Source of the DNA: Verrucomicrobiales bacterium
Lineage (GTDB): Bacteria > Verrucomicrobiota > Verrucomicrobiia > Verrucomicrobiales > DEV007
Length of the DNA stretch: 64,000 bases
Reading direction: 5' to 3'
NCBI GenBank assembly: GCA_029212615.1
Contig: JARGPJ010000004.1
Span: 248,001 to 312,000 of the forward strand
Below are positions 37,227 to 46,337 of the stretch, in pieces (positions within the stretch are counted from its first letter, which is position 1; the number at the start of each line of letters is the position of its first letter). Both the position numbers and the translations under genes were made by a program. The notes under the pieces were generated by a model. The model worked only from the letters and a program-made list of their open reading frames with translations, was not told the origin of the DNA and did no database searches.

Positions 37227-38450
37227 ATGTCAAGAAAGCCAAAAAAATTCAACCCTGATCCATTTGATTATCATGAGGAAATCGTGCTCAAGATCGATTC
37301 CCTGACAAACCTAGGAAAAGGGGTCGGAAGAATCAATGATTGGGTCGTATTTGTTTCACACGCCCTGCCCGACGAAACTGTGAAGGCGAGGGTTTTCCGG
37401 AACAGCGCTAATTTTTCAGAAGCCGATTTGATCGAAGTGATCAAGCCTTCACCGAATCGTGTGGAGCCGGTTTGTGAGCTCTTCGGTGAGTGTGGCGGTT
37501 GCCAATATCAGAACCTTAGCTATGAAGCACAGCTTGATTGGAAGCAGGGTCAGGTTTCAGAACTGCTTCGACGCATGGCAGGTATTGAGTTTCCCGTTTC
37601 GGCGGTGCATCCTTCCCCGGTTACCTATGGGTATCGGTCCAAGATCACCCCTCATTTCCAACGGCCTAAGGACGGCAGGATGGGCCCGGTGGGGTTTTTG
37701 CTGAGGGATCGGAGGCAGCAGGTTCTCGATGTGAAAACCTGTCCGATCGCATCCCAGACGATCAATGAAAAGCTTCCTGAAGTCCGGGCGAAAGTGACCG
37801 CGAATGCGAAGAGTTATAAGAAAGGAGCGACGCTGCTTCTTCGGGATTCAATTGATGGCTATGTCTGCACCGACCCCACGGAAATGTGTGAGGAGATGGT
37901 CGGTGATCTGCGTTTTTCTTTTCATGCCGGCGAGTTCTTTCAGAACAATCCCCACATTCTCCCTGCCTTTGCTGATCATGTGAAATCGGAAGCACTGGGA
38001 GAAGGGGGGGTGGAGTATCTGGTCGATGCCTACTGCGGGTCCGGACTTTTCTGCCTCAGCGCGGCGGGAGATTTTAAAGAAGCGATTGGGATTGAGATCA
38101 GTGAATCGTCGATTGACTGGGCGAAACGCAATGCGGATCAGAACGGGATTGGGAACTGCACGTTCATTCAGGGGGATGCGACGAATATTTTTGCCGAAGT
38201 GAATTACCCCGCCGGCAAGACAGCAGTCGTCATTGACCCTCCCCGAAAAGGAAGCAGTCCTGAGTTTCTTAATCAATTGATTGAGTTCGGTCCGAAGCGT
38301 GTTGTCTATGTGAGCTGCAATCCGGCGACTCAGATTCGTGATCTCGAGCAGATGAAGGATCATTACGAGATCACGAAGATACAGCCTTTCGATCTGTTTC
38401 CGCAGACGAGGCATCTCGAGTGCGTCGTGACGCTGGAGCGGAAGGGGTGA
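37227..38450 (+). CDS. rlmD: 23S rRNA (uracil-5-)-methyltransferase RlmD/RumA-like
   Basis: 407 residues from ATG 37227 (an earlier in-frame ATG at 37155 looks non-coding). It has a TRAM-like N-terminal domain, then an iron-sulfur motif with three Cys (CELFGECGGC) and a fourth in VKTCPIA, as in RlmD. The SAM-binding Rossmann domain carries VDAYCGSGLFCLSAA, the catalytic DPPRKG and VYVSCNPAT. It methylates C5 of a uridine in rRNA or tRNA. Presence of the 4Fe-4S cysteines favours RlmD over TrmA. A long terminator hairpin follows. Confidence 0.88.
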   Translation: MSRKPKKFNPDPFDYHEEIVLKIDSLTNLGKGVGRINDWVVFVSHALPDETVKARVFRNSANFSEADLIEVIKPSPNRVEPVCELFGECGGCQYQNLSYEAQLDWKQGQVSELLRRMAGIEFPVSAVHPSPVTYGYRSKITPHFQRPKDGRMGPVGFLLRDRRQQVLDVKTCPIASQTINEKLPEVRAKVTANAKSYKKGATLLLRDSIDGYVCTDPTEMCEEMVGDLRFSFHAGEFFQNNPHILPAFADHVKSEALGEGGVEYLVDAYCGSGLFCLSAAGDFKEAIGIEISESSIDWAKRNADQNGIGNCTFIQGDATNIFAEVNYPAGKTAVVIDPPRKGSSPEFLNQLIEFGPKRVVYVSCNPATQIRDLEQMKDHYEITKIQPFDLFPQTRHLECVVTLERKG

Positions 38451-38554
38451 CTTTAGCGGGACGGGGCGGCGGAGGTATCCACTGAAATGGCTTCAGTGTT
38501 GATGGATTTGCCCTGAGAAATGCCTCAGCACTCCGACTCTTGAGCGATGCCCGG

Positions 38555-38605
38555 CGCCGGTTTTCCACAGTGGTAGTCCGCCACCGTGGAGCTCCGGCGA
38601 TTTTT
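38555..38605 (+). terminator. Long terminator hairpin downstream of rlmD
   Basis: An outer CGCCGG/CCGGCG stem encloses a 4-nt internal loop and a 9-bp CCACAGTGG/CCACCGTGG stem with one mismatch and a 7-nt loop. Five T follow at 38601-38605. The T-run overlaps the stop codon of the convergent ispG gene (38604-38606). Confidence 0.65.
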
Positions 38606-40397
38606 AATCCGCTATCTCCACGACTTCAAGCGGGGCATCGATCCAGCGATCGTGTTCTTTAATGAGGTCGATGAGACGATCGACAGCTTCCTCTTCCGGG
38701 ATATTGAACTTCACCGCTTCTTTACCGACGTAGAGATTGATCTTGCCCGGTGCGCCGCCGACATAGCCAAAGTCGGCGTCGGCCATTTCGCCGGGGCCAT
38801 TGACGATACATCCCATCACCGCGATGCGGACCCCTTTGAGGTGCCCCGTCGCTTCCCGAATTTTCTGAGTCGTCGTCTGAAGGTTGAAGAGGGTGCGACC
38901 GCAACTCGGGCAGGCGACGTAGTCGGTCTTGAAGATGCGGGCGCCACTCGCCTGAAGAATATTGTAGGAGAGGCGGAGAGACTGCCCCGGTGCTTCTTCG
39001 CCTTGAACAAGAATGGCGTCTCCAATGCCGTCGCAAATAAGAGAGCCGAGGTTCATGCTCGCGGTGAGCATGGTCTTAAGGAAATCGGTTTCCGGATCGG
39101 TCGATGGATTCAAGGTGTCCTTGAGGAGGACGGGGTGCCTCGCATCCAGTTTCGAGGCGAGAAGCCGGAAGGCGGGGATCACTGCGACATCGAGACCGTT
39201 CGCCACGGTGACCAGCTTCGGATCGGGCAGTGCATTCAGTTCGGCAATGGCAGCTTCGTCACGAGGATCAATTTCGTGGATGCCGGAATCTTCGACGACG
39301 ATTTCCGGCTGGAAGTCGCCCATTTTAGCGAGCTTGTGAGCGACGGCATTCCACTTTTCCCGGCTCGTGAAGACGCGGATCGTTTCATCGCCTCCCAGTT
39401 CGATGCCCATGACTTCGATTTTAGAGGAGGCACGGCGCTCATACTCGAATGGGTTCCAGGGCACTTCTTGCCAGCTCAGTTCGCTTTCGATGGGTCCGTG
39501 GGAGCGGATCTCTTCGATCGTATCGACGAGTGCTTTTGCGACCGGGATTTCGTAGATGGCATCTTCGGTGAGACTGACTCGAATCGTGTCGCCGATGCCG
39601 TCGGCGAGGAGTGATCCGATCCCGATGGCGCTTTTGATTCGTCCGTCCTCCCCGTCGCCCGCTTCGGTGACGCCGAGGTGAATCGGGTAATTCCAGTCGG
39701 CCCCTTCGCTCGCGAGCCTGGCCACGAGGAGGCGGTAGGCCTCAATCATGACTTTGGGATTACTTGCCTTCATCGAAAAGACAAAGTTGTGGTAGTCGTG
39801 GCTTCTCGCGATGTTCGCAAATTCCAGGGCGCTTTCGACCATGCCGAGCGGCGTGTCCCCGAAGCGATTCATGATGCGGTCACTGAGAGAACCGTGGTTC
39901 GTGCCGATGCGCATGGCGACGCCGCGCTTTTTGGCTTCGAGAACAAGCGGGGTGAAGGCTTCGTCGATGCGGGCGAGCTCTTCGGCATATTCCTCATCGG
40001 TATATTCGAGGACGGCGAATTTCTTTTTGTCTGCGTAGTTGCCGGGATTGACGCGGACTTTTTCGACCCATTTGACCGCTTCCATCGCCGCATCGGGCTT
40101 GAAATGAATGTCAGCGACTACGGGAACGTCCGAACCCTTTCGGCGGATACCTGAAAGAATGTGCTCAAGGTTCTCCGCTATTTTTCGTGTCTGTGCGGTA
40201 ACGCGGACGATCTCGCATCCGGCCTCGACGAGCCCCATCGCTTCCTCAATACAGGCTTCCGCGTCACGCGTGTCACTCGTGAGCATGGACTGGACGCGGA
40301 TGGGGTTTTCACCACCGATCCCAACGGGTCCCACGCCGACTGTGCGAGTGGGACGTCGTGTCAGATTGAGGGGGGAGGGGGAATAGGGGCGGCTCAT
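38604..40397 (-). CDS. ispG: 4-hydroxy-3-methylbut-2-enyl-diphosphate synthase, long form
   Basis: 597 residues, the long IspG type found in Verrucomicrobiota, Chlamydiae and plants. A TIM barrel at the N-terminus (NPIRVQSMLTSDTRD, VVADIHFKPD, KVRVNPGNYAD) carries a ~190-residue insertion. The C-terminal reductase-like domain has the iron-sulfur ligands CPSCGR and MGCIVNGPGEMADADFGYVGG. It makes HMBPP in the MEP isoprenoid pathway. The start overlaps the stop of rseP by 4 bp (ATGA), so the two form an operon. Confidence 0.97.
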   Translation of the reverse strand: MSRPYSPSPLNLTRRPTRTVGVGPVGIGGENPIRVQSMLTSDTRDAEACIEEAMGLVEAGCEIVRVTAQTRKIAENLEHILSGIRRKGSDVPVVADIHFKPDAAMEAVKWVEKVRVNPGNYADKKKFAVLEYTDEEYAEELARIDEAFTPLVLEAKKRGVAMRIGTNHGSLSDRIMNRFGDTPLGMVESALEFANIARSHDYHNFVFSMKASNPKVMIEAYRLLVARLASEGADWNYPIHLGVTEAGDGEDGRIKSAIGIGSLLADGIGDTIRVSLTEDAIYEIPVAKALVDTIEEIRSHGPIESELSWQEVPWNPFEYERRASSKIEVMGIELGGDETIRVFTSREKWNAVAHKLAKMGDFQPEIVVEDSGIHEIDPRDEAAIAELNALPDPKLVTVANGLDVAVIPAFRLLASKLDARHPVLLKDTLNPSTDPETDFLKTMLTASMNLGSLICDGIGDAILVQGEEAPGQSLRLSYNILQASGARIFKTDYVACPSCGRTLFNLQTTTQKIREATGHLKGVRIAVMGCIVNGPGEMADADFGYVGGAPGKINLYVGKEAVKFNIPEEEAVDRLIDLIKEHDRWIDAPLEVVEIAD

Positions 40398-41875
40398 GCC
40401 GAATCTTTATCGAGGGGGAGAAATCGAGTTTCTTTGGGTAGTTCACCGCCGCCGTTTCCTTCAGGAACCCGGTCTCCGACATCCTTCAAGGTGACGAAGG
40501 CCATGAATCCCAGCAGGAAGAGGACGAATGCAGTCTGTACGACCTCGAGGACTTTGAAAGGAATGGGGCGCTTTCTGACCCATTCGACACTCGCCATGAC
40601 AATGTGACCACCGTCGAGCACCGGAAAAGGCAGCATGTTAAGGATCGCGAGGTTCACATTGAGAAGGACGCTGAACCAGAGGGCGAGTCGCCAGCCCTCT
40701 TCATGCTGAAAGAGGTCGTAATAGAGCCCCATGATTCCCACCGGTCCACTGAGGTGGCCCGCGCTGACGTCAGACCGTGGAGAGAAGACTGCCCCGAGGG
40801 TTTTCACGATAGAGTTGAAGCTGTTTGCGACCTGGGTGAGTGGATTCTCACGAACAAGGGTGCGAACTCCTTCGGCGTCCCAAACGACTCCGAGCATTGG
40901 CTTTTCACCGCCGACTTCGGGGATGCGGGGGGTGATCTTCGTTTTAATCTCTTCGTTGTTGCGGAGAACGGTGAGAGTGACTGTTTCGCCTGCTTTCCAG
41001 TGGTGCCTGCCTACTTCAATGGGGGTTAAGACAGCGGTGTCATCGATTGCTTTGATGATGTCTGCGGCTTCCAGTCCGGCTGCTTCAGCGGGGCTGTTTT
41101 CGAGGACGCGGCCGACAACAGGCGAGACCTGAGGGTAGACACCAATAGTGCGCAGGGGGGGACGTTTGCTGACGTAGGCCCAGGTTTTTTTGAGCCAGTC
41201 GCCTTCGACTTCAGCCACCTCGGCGGCGGCGGGCCGTTTTACGGTGACGGTCATCTCGCCGACGCCGGGGCGGACGAGGTCGACTTCGATATTATCGTTT
41301 TCGCTCGAAATGATGGTCCACATGATCGAGCTGTCCATGCCCTGAAAACGTTCTACCTGCTTGCCATCAACAAAGGTGATCTTATCGCCGGGTTTGATGC
41401 CGGCTGTTTCTGCAGGGGAGTTCTCAACGACGCCGCCGATGGTGGTCGTCCCGACAGATTCGGAAACCGGCTTTTTCACGGCCCAGACGACCACGGCGAA
41501 AACGAGTGCGAGGAGAAAGCTGAAAACAGGGCCTGCGACAGCCACGATGATCTTGTCGAGCGGAGTGATCGGAGGCAGATCTTTCTTTGGTTCGTCGCTT
41601 TCGTCAACCTTGCCCTCGATGCTTTCCATCGGGGCCATTTGAGGCAGCGAAACGAATCCTCCTGCAGGGATCGAGCCGAGGCCGTACTGAACGCCGTTGT
41701 AGGTCTTTTTCCAGAGAGGCTTGCCGAACCAGATCTGAAACCGGTCGATGTAGAGCCCGCGCCAGCGTCCGGCGAGGAAGTGTCCCCATTCGTGGACGAT
41801 GATCATGAGATTGAACACCATGAGGACAAGAAAGATGATGCCGATGAAACGGAGAATTGAGAGGAGAAGTTCCAT
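40394..41875 (-). CDS. rseP: Site-2 zinc metalloprotease RseP
   Basis: 493 residues. The first membrane helix carries IIVHEWGHFLAGR (zinc ligands H28 and H32, catalytic E29). Two PDZ domains follow in tandem (each with SPAETAGIKPGDKI or SPAEAAGLEAADII), and the third zinc ligand lies in FPVLDGGHIVM near the C-terminus. The family does regulated intramembrane proteolysis of anti-sigma factors and clears signal-peptide remnants. Several ECF/anti-sigma pairs lie in this window, but nothing links them directly. Operon with ispG. Confidence 0.96.
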   Translation of the reverse strand: MELLLSILRFIGIIFLVLMVFNLMIIVHEWGHFLAGRWRGLYIDRFQIWFGKPLWKKTYNGVQYGLGSIPAGGFVSLPQMAPMESIEGKVDESDEPKKDLPPITPLDKIIVAVAGPVFSFLLALVFAVVVWAVKKPVSESVGTTTIGGVVENSPAETAGIKPGDKITFVDGKQVERFQGMDSSIMWTIISSENDNIEVDLVRPGVGEMTVTVKRPAAAEVAEVEGDWLKKTWAYVSKRPPLRTIGVYPQVSPVVGRVLENSPAEAAGLEAADIIKAIDDTAVLTPIEVGRHHWKAGETVTLTVLRNNEEIKTKITPRIPEVGGEKPMLGVVWDAEGVRTLVRENPLTQVANSFNSIVKTLGAVFSPRSDVSAGHLSGPVGIMGLYYDLFQHEEGWRLALWFSVLLNVNLAILNMLPFPVLDGGHIVMASVEWVRKRPIPFKVLEVVQTAFVLFLLGFMAFVTLKDVGDRVPEGNGGGELPKETRFLPLDKDSA

Positions 41876-42048
41876 GAAGGGTTTAGAGAAAGAAAGATTC
41901 CAGTCGTTTGAAAATCACGTTAAAGAATGATTACGATGATGGAAGGGCGCGAATATAACACCACCCCTGAAAGAGGCAAAGTCTAGTAATTACGAAATTT
42001 ACACAAAGCTGTCGTGATCTATTTACAAAGAGTCGAAGGTAGGACGGG

Positions 42049-42501
42049 ATGAGAGTGCTGCTGCAACGAGTGAGTGACGCTTCCGTGACGATTGGGGGAA
42101 TGGAGAAGAGCCGGATTGGTGCCGGGATGCTTTTGCTTCTCGGGATCGAGCAGGAGGACAGCGTTGAGGATATCGAGTGGCTTGTTCGCAAATTGGTCAC
42201 CCTGAGGATTTTCGAAGATGAAGAGGGGAAGATGAATCGATCGATCATCGATATAGGTGGAGAAGCGCTCCTAGTGAGCCAGTTCACCTTGCATGCGCGG
42301 GTGAAGAAAGGGACGCGCCCCAGCTTTGAGCGCGCCGCGCGTCCTGAGGTGGCGGTCCCGTTGTATGAGCAGTTTATTTCAGCTCTGGAGAAGGGGCTCG
42401 GGAAGCCGGTTCCAACTGGTGAGTTCGGTGCGATGATGGATGTTTCCCTGACTAATGATGGTCCCGTCACGATCTGGATTGATTCGCGAAATCGTGAGTA
42501 G
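42049..42501 (+). CDS. dtd: D-aminoacyl-tRNA deacylase
   Basis: 150 residues, full family length. The Dtd signatures are visible: MRVLLQRVSDASVTI at the start, LLVSQFTLHARVKKGTRPSF in the middle, and SLTNDGPVTIWIDS at the C-terminus (the cross-subunit Gly-Pro-containing motif region). It hydrolyses D-amino acids from tRNA. It is a single gene, divergent from rseP by 173 bp. Its last 35 bases overlap the end of the convergent rhombosortase gene. Confidence 0.97.
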   Translation: MRVLLQRVSDASVTIGGMEKSRIGAGMLLLLGIEQEDSVEDIEWLVRKLVTLRIFEDEEGKMNRSIIDIGGEALLVSQFTLHARVKKGTRPSFERAARPEVAVPLYEQFISALEKGLGKPVPTGEFGAMMDVSLTNDGPVTIWIDSRNRE

Positions 42502-43090
42502 AAGCCCTGGTCAGTACTCCCGGTATCGTCACTCCTGCAAGGATCCCGCCGATGAGCCCACTGAGGTGAGCTGAACTGACGGGGATGAAATCGCCCGTTG
42601 CCCGGTCGACAAAGAGGGTGTCACCCGTTGAAAACTCGAAGAGAGATTTTCCGAAGAATCCGATCATTCCCGCGCTGGCAAGAAGCTTCCCTTGTTTTCC
42701 CTGCTTCCAGAGCCCGGCGGTGAGAAGCCCGAAGAGGGCTGAATCAATTCCGGAGAGACCGCGATAGGTTTCGAACGCCGGTTGGAAGAGGGCGATTTCC
42801 AACGGGATGATGATGGCCGAGACCAAAAGGCAGGCCGTGAGTCGGCCCGGGATGACCCGGATGGAGGCAAGGCCGAGTCCGACGAAGGCGGCAAGATCCC
42901 ACATGAGGTGATCCCACGACCAATGGGTGAGGTGCCCGGTTAGTGCAGAGATCAGTGAGGCTGGAAGCTTTGCGGAGCGCTGCCACTGAAGTGCCTCCCC
43001 AACTGCGGGGAGGCACTGAATGACGATCGCGACGAGGGCGATGCTCCCCAGAAGGATGGATTCTGCGCGGGAGGAATGCTGCTCTTTCAT
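42467..43090 (-). CDS. rrtA: Rhombosortase (rhomboid-family protease for GlyGly-CTERM proteins)
   Basis: 207 residues from ATG 43090; an in-frame TTG at 43114 overlaps the upstream stop as TTGA and is a possible coupled start. Six membrane helices are visible. The catalytic serine lies in YRGLSGIDSALFG and the histidine in SSAHLSGLIGGILAG, the rhombosortase pattern. Its family removes the C-terminal anchor of proteins with a Gly-Gly membrane-helix basic tail. The immediately upstream gene encodes exactly such a protein, so this is a dedicated pair. Three-prime overlap with dtd on the opposite strand. Confidence 0.88.
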   Translation of the reverse strand: MKEQHSSRAESILLGSIALVAIVIQCLPAVGEALQWQRSAKLPASLISALTGHLTHWSWDHLMWDLAAFVGLGLASIRVIPGRLTACLLVSAIIIPLEIALFQPAFETYRGLSGIDSALFGLLTAGLWKQGKQGKLLASAGMIGFFGKSLFEFSTGDTLFVDRATGDFIPVSSAHLSGLIGGILAGVTIPGVLTRASTHDFANQSRS

Positions 43091-43110
43091 CTCGATGCGA
43101 TGTTCGTGGT

Positions 43111-45138
43111 TCAAGCCTTGCGTCGAATCCCGAGCCTGGTGGCAAGTCCTGAGAAAAGGAGCATGAGAAGCACCGCAAATGGCGGTAGGGCGCCACCACC
43201 GCCTCCTCCCCCTCCTTTGAAAATACGGGGAGCATTGCCGGGAGTGAAGGGCTTCGTTTTGTCGACCCGATAGTTGGTTGGGGCCGGGGATGAGTTCCGG
43301 GCGGATTGAGCGGCAAGTTCGCGGGCGGCACGCTCACGATTGTTCCGGCCGATACCGTGTTTTTCGAATCCGGCATCATCGAGGACGAGCATCGAGGTTT
43401 CATCTGTGACGAGTTGGTAGTGCAGACCGAGATCGCGGATCGCCTCTTCGGATTCCCCGGTGGGCATCTCCCCACGGTTGGCACGGAGTTTGATCTGTTC
43501 AATTTGGTCCAACGCCCAGAGGCGTTCGATTTCAGGGTTGTCAGTGTCGATCGCAGGGAAGTCGAAGGCAGTGCGATACGTTTTATCTTCGCCGGTAAGG
43601 CGCGCTTTTAGCGTGAGTTCTGCCCGGCCTCCTTTTTCATATTGTCCAAAGAGGATAAGCTGTTCGCCGCGATAGATTTTCCTCGGCATTTCGCCGCTGA
43701 CGTTGAAGGTTTTCACTCCTTTGATGGTGAACTCAGCATCGTGCAGCGACTCATGAAGAATTTTACTCTTCGCCTGGAGGATTTGTCCCATGATGTCGTC
43801 GGCATTGGAAACACCGGCATAGAAGCCTCCGCTCCCGTCACAGATCGTGCGCATGAGGGGCCAGTTCGCGCTGTTCCCGAGGAGAAATCCGAAGATCCGG
43901 ATGTCATGTTGTTTGGTAAGCTCGTGAAATTTCACGGGATCGACGATTCCCTTGTTCGTGACACCGTCGGTGACAAGGACAACGCTGGTGGCGCGATCAT
44001 CGTCCAGTTCTTCCATCGCCATGCTGAGCCCTTCGTATACATTGGTTCCGCCGTTCGTCCTCAGTTTCTGAATTTGCTGGATTGTGTCTTCCACGTTCTC
44101 CGGTGTCGCCGTGATCCATCCCCGGGTGAGATCTGTTGCATGGTTTGAGAAAGTGATGACGCGGTAGCGATCTTTGGGCGACATCTTTCCGATGACGCGG
44201 GCGACTCCGTCGGTGAGAGTGTGGATTTTCGACGACATGCTGCCAGAAGTATCAAGCACGTAGACGTAGTCAGCTCCTCCCGTGATTGGTTGTAAATCTA
44301 TCCCCGGAGTGACAACCATCATGAAGGTGCCGTTTCCGGTTTCGTCGTCGCGGAAGGGGATCATTTCGACACGACCGGGGAGATCTTGAGCAAGACGGTA
44401 GTAGACAACGAGGTCACGATTCAGCGCCTGTCCCGGCTTTTCGAGGAGTAGGCGGTAGTGGCCGTTGTTGAGTTTGTCCGTGGTTGTCTCATTCTCGAAT
44501 CCGGGAAGGCGAACCTGTTCGATCGGCACGGCAGATTTCAGAATTACTTCGGCGGAGAAGTTTCTTTCGACGACGTCGTTGACGGGGTTCCAGAAACTGG
44601 CTGCGGCGACATCATCAGTTCCGCCTTCTTCAAGAGGGTAGAGGTAGCGACCGATTCCCGTGTCGATCTTAATCGGCTGATAGTAGACGATGCGTATTCT
44701 TGTTTCGTCGTTTGCTTTGACCGGATGAACTTTGAATTCGAATGCCTGGATCCCTTCTTTCGTGGCGAGCCCGGTATCATTGCCGGCCTGCTTTTCACTT
44801 TCGTAGATGGTTTCCGCTTTCTCCTTTTCGACAACTTCGCCGTGGATGTCGCGTTCTCCCATAGTCAGCGTGACTTCGGAGAGGCTTGCGCTTTTAGGGA
44901 GAGGAAAACGGTAGACGGCTTCGAGATCGACGGTGTTGGGATTGAAAAAGGTTTGGGTGACCTCTGTCTGCGCAAAGCCATTGTTGATCGTGACCTTGAC
45001 GTGATGATCGCGAATCGCGATCGGGGCGTTTGTTGAGCCTTTCGGTGTCAACGTGCCCGCTGAGTAGCCGGTTGCGGTCGCTAAGGCGATCGCAAGAGCA
45101 GCCGTGGTTTTTGTGATGAAGCAAGATAGAGTTTTCAT
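43111..45138 (-). CDS. VIT/vWA surface protein with GlyGly-CTERM tail
   Basis: 675 residues from ATG 45138. Signal peptide (about 1-27), VIT (inter-alpha-trypsin inhibitor-like) domain at about 30-160 (KVTINNGFAQTEVTQTFFNP), vWA domain at about 270-450 with an intact MIDAS (VLDTSGSMSS) and a following TNGGTN and VTDGVTN, then a helical C-terminal region. The last 40 residues form a classic sorting tail: eight glycines, one membrane helix (LPPFAVLLMLLFSGLATRLG) and a basic end (IRRKA). The rhombosortase gene follows directly. Marine proteobacterial sortase-target proteins share this domain order, but use LPXTG. It probably acts on the surface in adhesion or polymer binding. Confidence 0.9.
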   Translation of the reverse strand: MKTLSCFITKTTAALAIALATATGYSAGTLTPKGSTNAPIAIRDHHVKVTINNGFAQTEVTQTFFNPNTVDLEAVYRFPLPKSASLSEVTLTMGERDIHGEVVEKEKAETIYESEKQAGNDTGLATKEGIQAFEFKVHPVKANDETRIRIVYYQPIKIDTGIGRYLYPLEEGGTDDVAAASFWNPVNDVVERNFSAEVILKSAVPIEQVRLPGFENETTTDKLNNGHYRLLLEKPGQALNRDLVVYYRLAQDLPGRVEMIPFRDDETGNGTFMMVVTPGIDLQPITGGADYVYVLDTSGSMSSKIHTLTDGVARVIGKMSPKDRYRVITFSNHATDLTRGWITATPENVEDTIQQIQKLRTNGGTNVYEGLSMAMEELDDDRATSVVLVTDGVTNKGIVDPVKFHELTKQHDIRIFGFLLGNSANWPLMRTICDGSGGFYAGVSNADDIMGQILQAKSKILHESLHDAEFTIKGVKTFNVSGEMPRKIYRGEQLILFGQYEKGGRAELTLKARLTGEDKTYRTAFDFPAIDTDNPEIERLWALDQIEQIKLRANRGEMPTGESEEAIRDLGLHYQLVTDETSMLVLDDAGFEKHGIGRNNRERAARELAAQSARNSSPAPTNYRVDKTKPFTPGNAPRIFKGGGGGGGGALPPFAVLLMLLFSGLATRLGIRRKA

Positions 45139-45304
45139 AACAATGAAAAGCTGCGACTCGCTTGAGTATTGATCCAATCGAAATTAATTAATGAATCATC
45201 GATACAGTCGATGGTGGATTCGGTTAGGAACAGATGATTTCGCCAGCGGGGAAGTTACGTGTTTCTTTTCTGTTCCTTCGATTCGTTTCCGCTAAAGTTT
45301 ACTC

Positions 45305-46231
45305 ATGGAAAAATCCTCGCCTTTCTCCCGTCGTTCCTTCGTATCCGGTTCTGCGGCCACTGTGGCTGCGGTCGCGGCTTCGATGAATCATCGTTTTGCT
45401 CTTGCTGAAGAGGCTGCCGAAAAGGCCGGCGTCGGGGGAAAGATCAAGCATTCCGCCTGTAAGTGGTGCTACAAAAAGATCTCGCTCGATGATCTTTGTA
45501 CAGCGGGGAAAGAATTCGGGCTGGAGTCGGTCGAGCTACTCATGCCGGAAGATTTCGAGACACTGAAAAAGCATGACATGCATTGTGCGATGGTCAGCTT
45601 TCCCTCTGCAGAGTACACGATTGGAGGGGAAAAGAAGAAGATCGGAATTATCCCGAATGCGTTCAACCGGATTGAGCATCACGATGCCCTCGTCGAGCTG
45701 TATGAGCCGCACATCAAGGCGAGTGCTGAGGCGGGTTTCAATCAGGTGATCTGTTTTTCAGGTAACCGGAACGGAATGGATGACGAAGAAGGTCTCAAAA
45801 ACTGTGCAACAGGGTTGAAGCGTCTCATGCCACTTTGCGAAAAGCTCGGGGTGACGCTGTCGATGGAGCTGCTGAATTCGAAGGTGAACCACGCCGATTA
45901 CATGTGCGACTTGTCGAGCTGGGGCGCTGCACTTTGTGAGGAGATCGGGTCGGAGCATTTCAAGTTGCTCTACGATATCTATCACATGCAGATCATGGAG
46001 GGTGATATCATCGCAACGATCAAAGACCGTCATCAGTACTTCAGCCATTATCACACCGGCGGCGTTCCCGGACGGGCGGAAATCGACGAAACGCAGGAGC
46101 TTTATTACCCGGCGATCATGAAGGCGATTGTTGAGACCGGCTATAAAGGCTACGTCGCTCAGGAATTCATTCCCAAGCGCGAGGATAAAATCGCTTCGCT
46201 TAAGCAGGCGGTTGGGATTTGCTCCGTTTGA
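45305..46231 (+). CDS. Tat-exported hydroxypyruvate isomerase-like TIM-barrel protein
   Basis: 308 residues. The N-terminus has a Tat signal (SRRSFVSGSAATVAAVAAS, cleaved near residue 35), followed by a sugar phosphate isomerase/epimerase-type TIM barrel. Metal-ligand candidates are in MELLNSK, LLYDIYHMQIMEGD, SHYHTGGVPGR and VAQEFIPK, as in hydroxypyruvate isomerase (Hyi). Export of a Hyi-like enzyme is typical of Planctomycetes/Verrucomicrobiota and points to periplasmic sugar metabolism rather than glyoxylate metabolism. It lies in a divergent arrangement with the VIT/vWA gene. Hairpin downstream (separate entry). Confidence 0.88.
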   Translation: MEKSSPFSRRSFVSGSAATVAAVAASMNHRFALAEEAAEKAGVGGKIKHSACKWCYKKISLDDLCTAGKEFGLESVELLMPEDFETLKKHDMHCAMVSFPSAEYTIGGEKKKIGIIPNAFNRIEHHDALVELYEPHIKASAEAGFNQVICFSGNRNGMDDEEGLKNCATGLKRLMPLCEKLGVTLSMELLNSKVNHADYMCDLSSWGAALCEEIGSEHFKLLYDIYHMQIMEGDIIATIKDRHQYFSHYHTGGVPGRAEIDETQELYYPAIMKAIVETGYKGYVAQEFIPKREDKIASLKQAVGICSV

Positions 46232-46252
46232 GAGCGTGGAGCGCCATCGGCA

Positions 46253-46296
46253 GGGAAGGGGGTTGACGCCATCTTTTTGATGGCGGTCCGCTTCCC
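46253..46296. terminator. Hairpin between convergent genes
   Basis: GCCATC/GATGGC forms a 6-bp stem with a five-T loop, inside an outer GGGAAG/CTTCCC stem separated by an internal loop. There is no T-run after it, so this may be a weak bidirectional terminator or simply structure. Confidence 0.4.
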
Positions 46297-46337
46297 GATA
46301 AAGAACTGATCTTAGCGATAGCGATAGCGATCCGGCT

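Noticed and set aside
38478-38497. Inverted repeat CACTGAA/TTCAGTG after rlmD
   Set aside because: A 7-bp stem without T-run; the hairpin at 38555-38605 is a better terminator.
38586-39614. Long + strand open frame antisense to ispG
   Set aside because: It is explained by codon bias of the real gene; no family signature.
46314-46331. Short GCGATA triplicate near the L,D-transpeptidase stop
   Set aside because: Only about three copies of six bases; likely chance.
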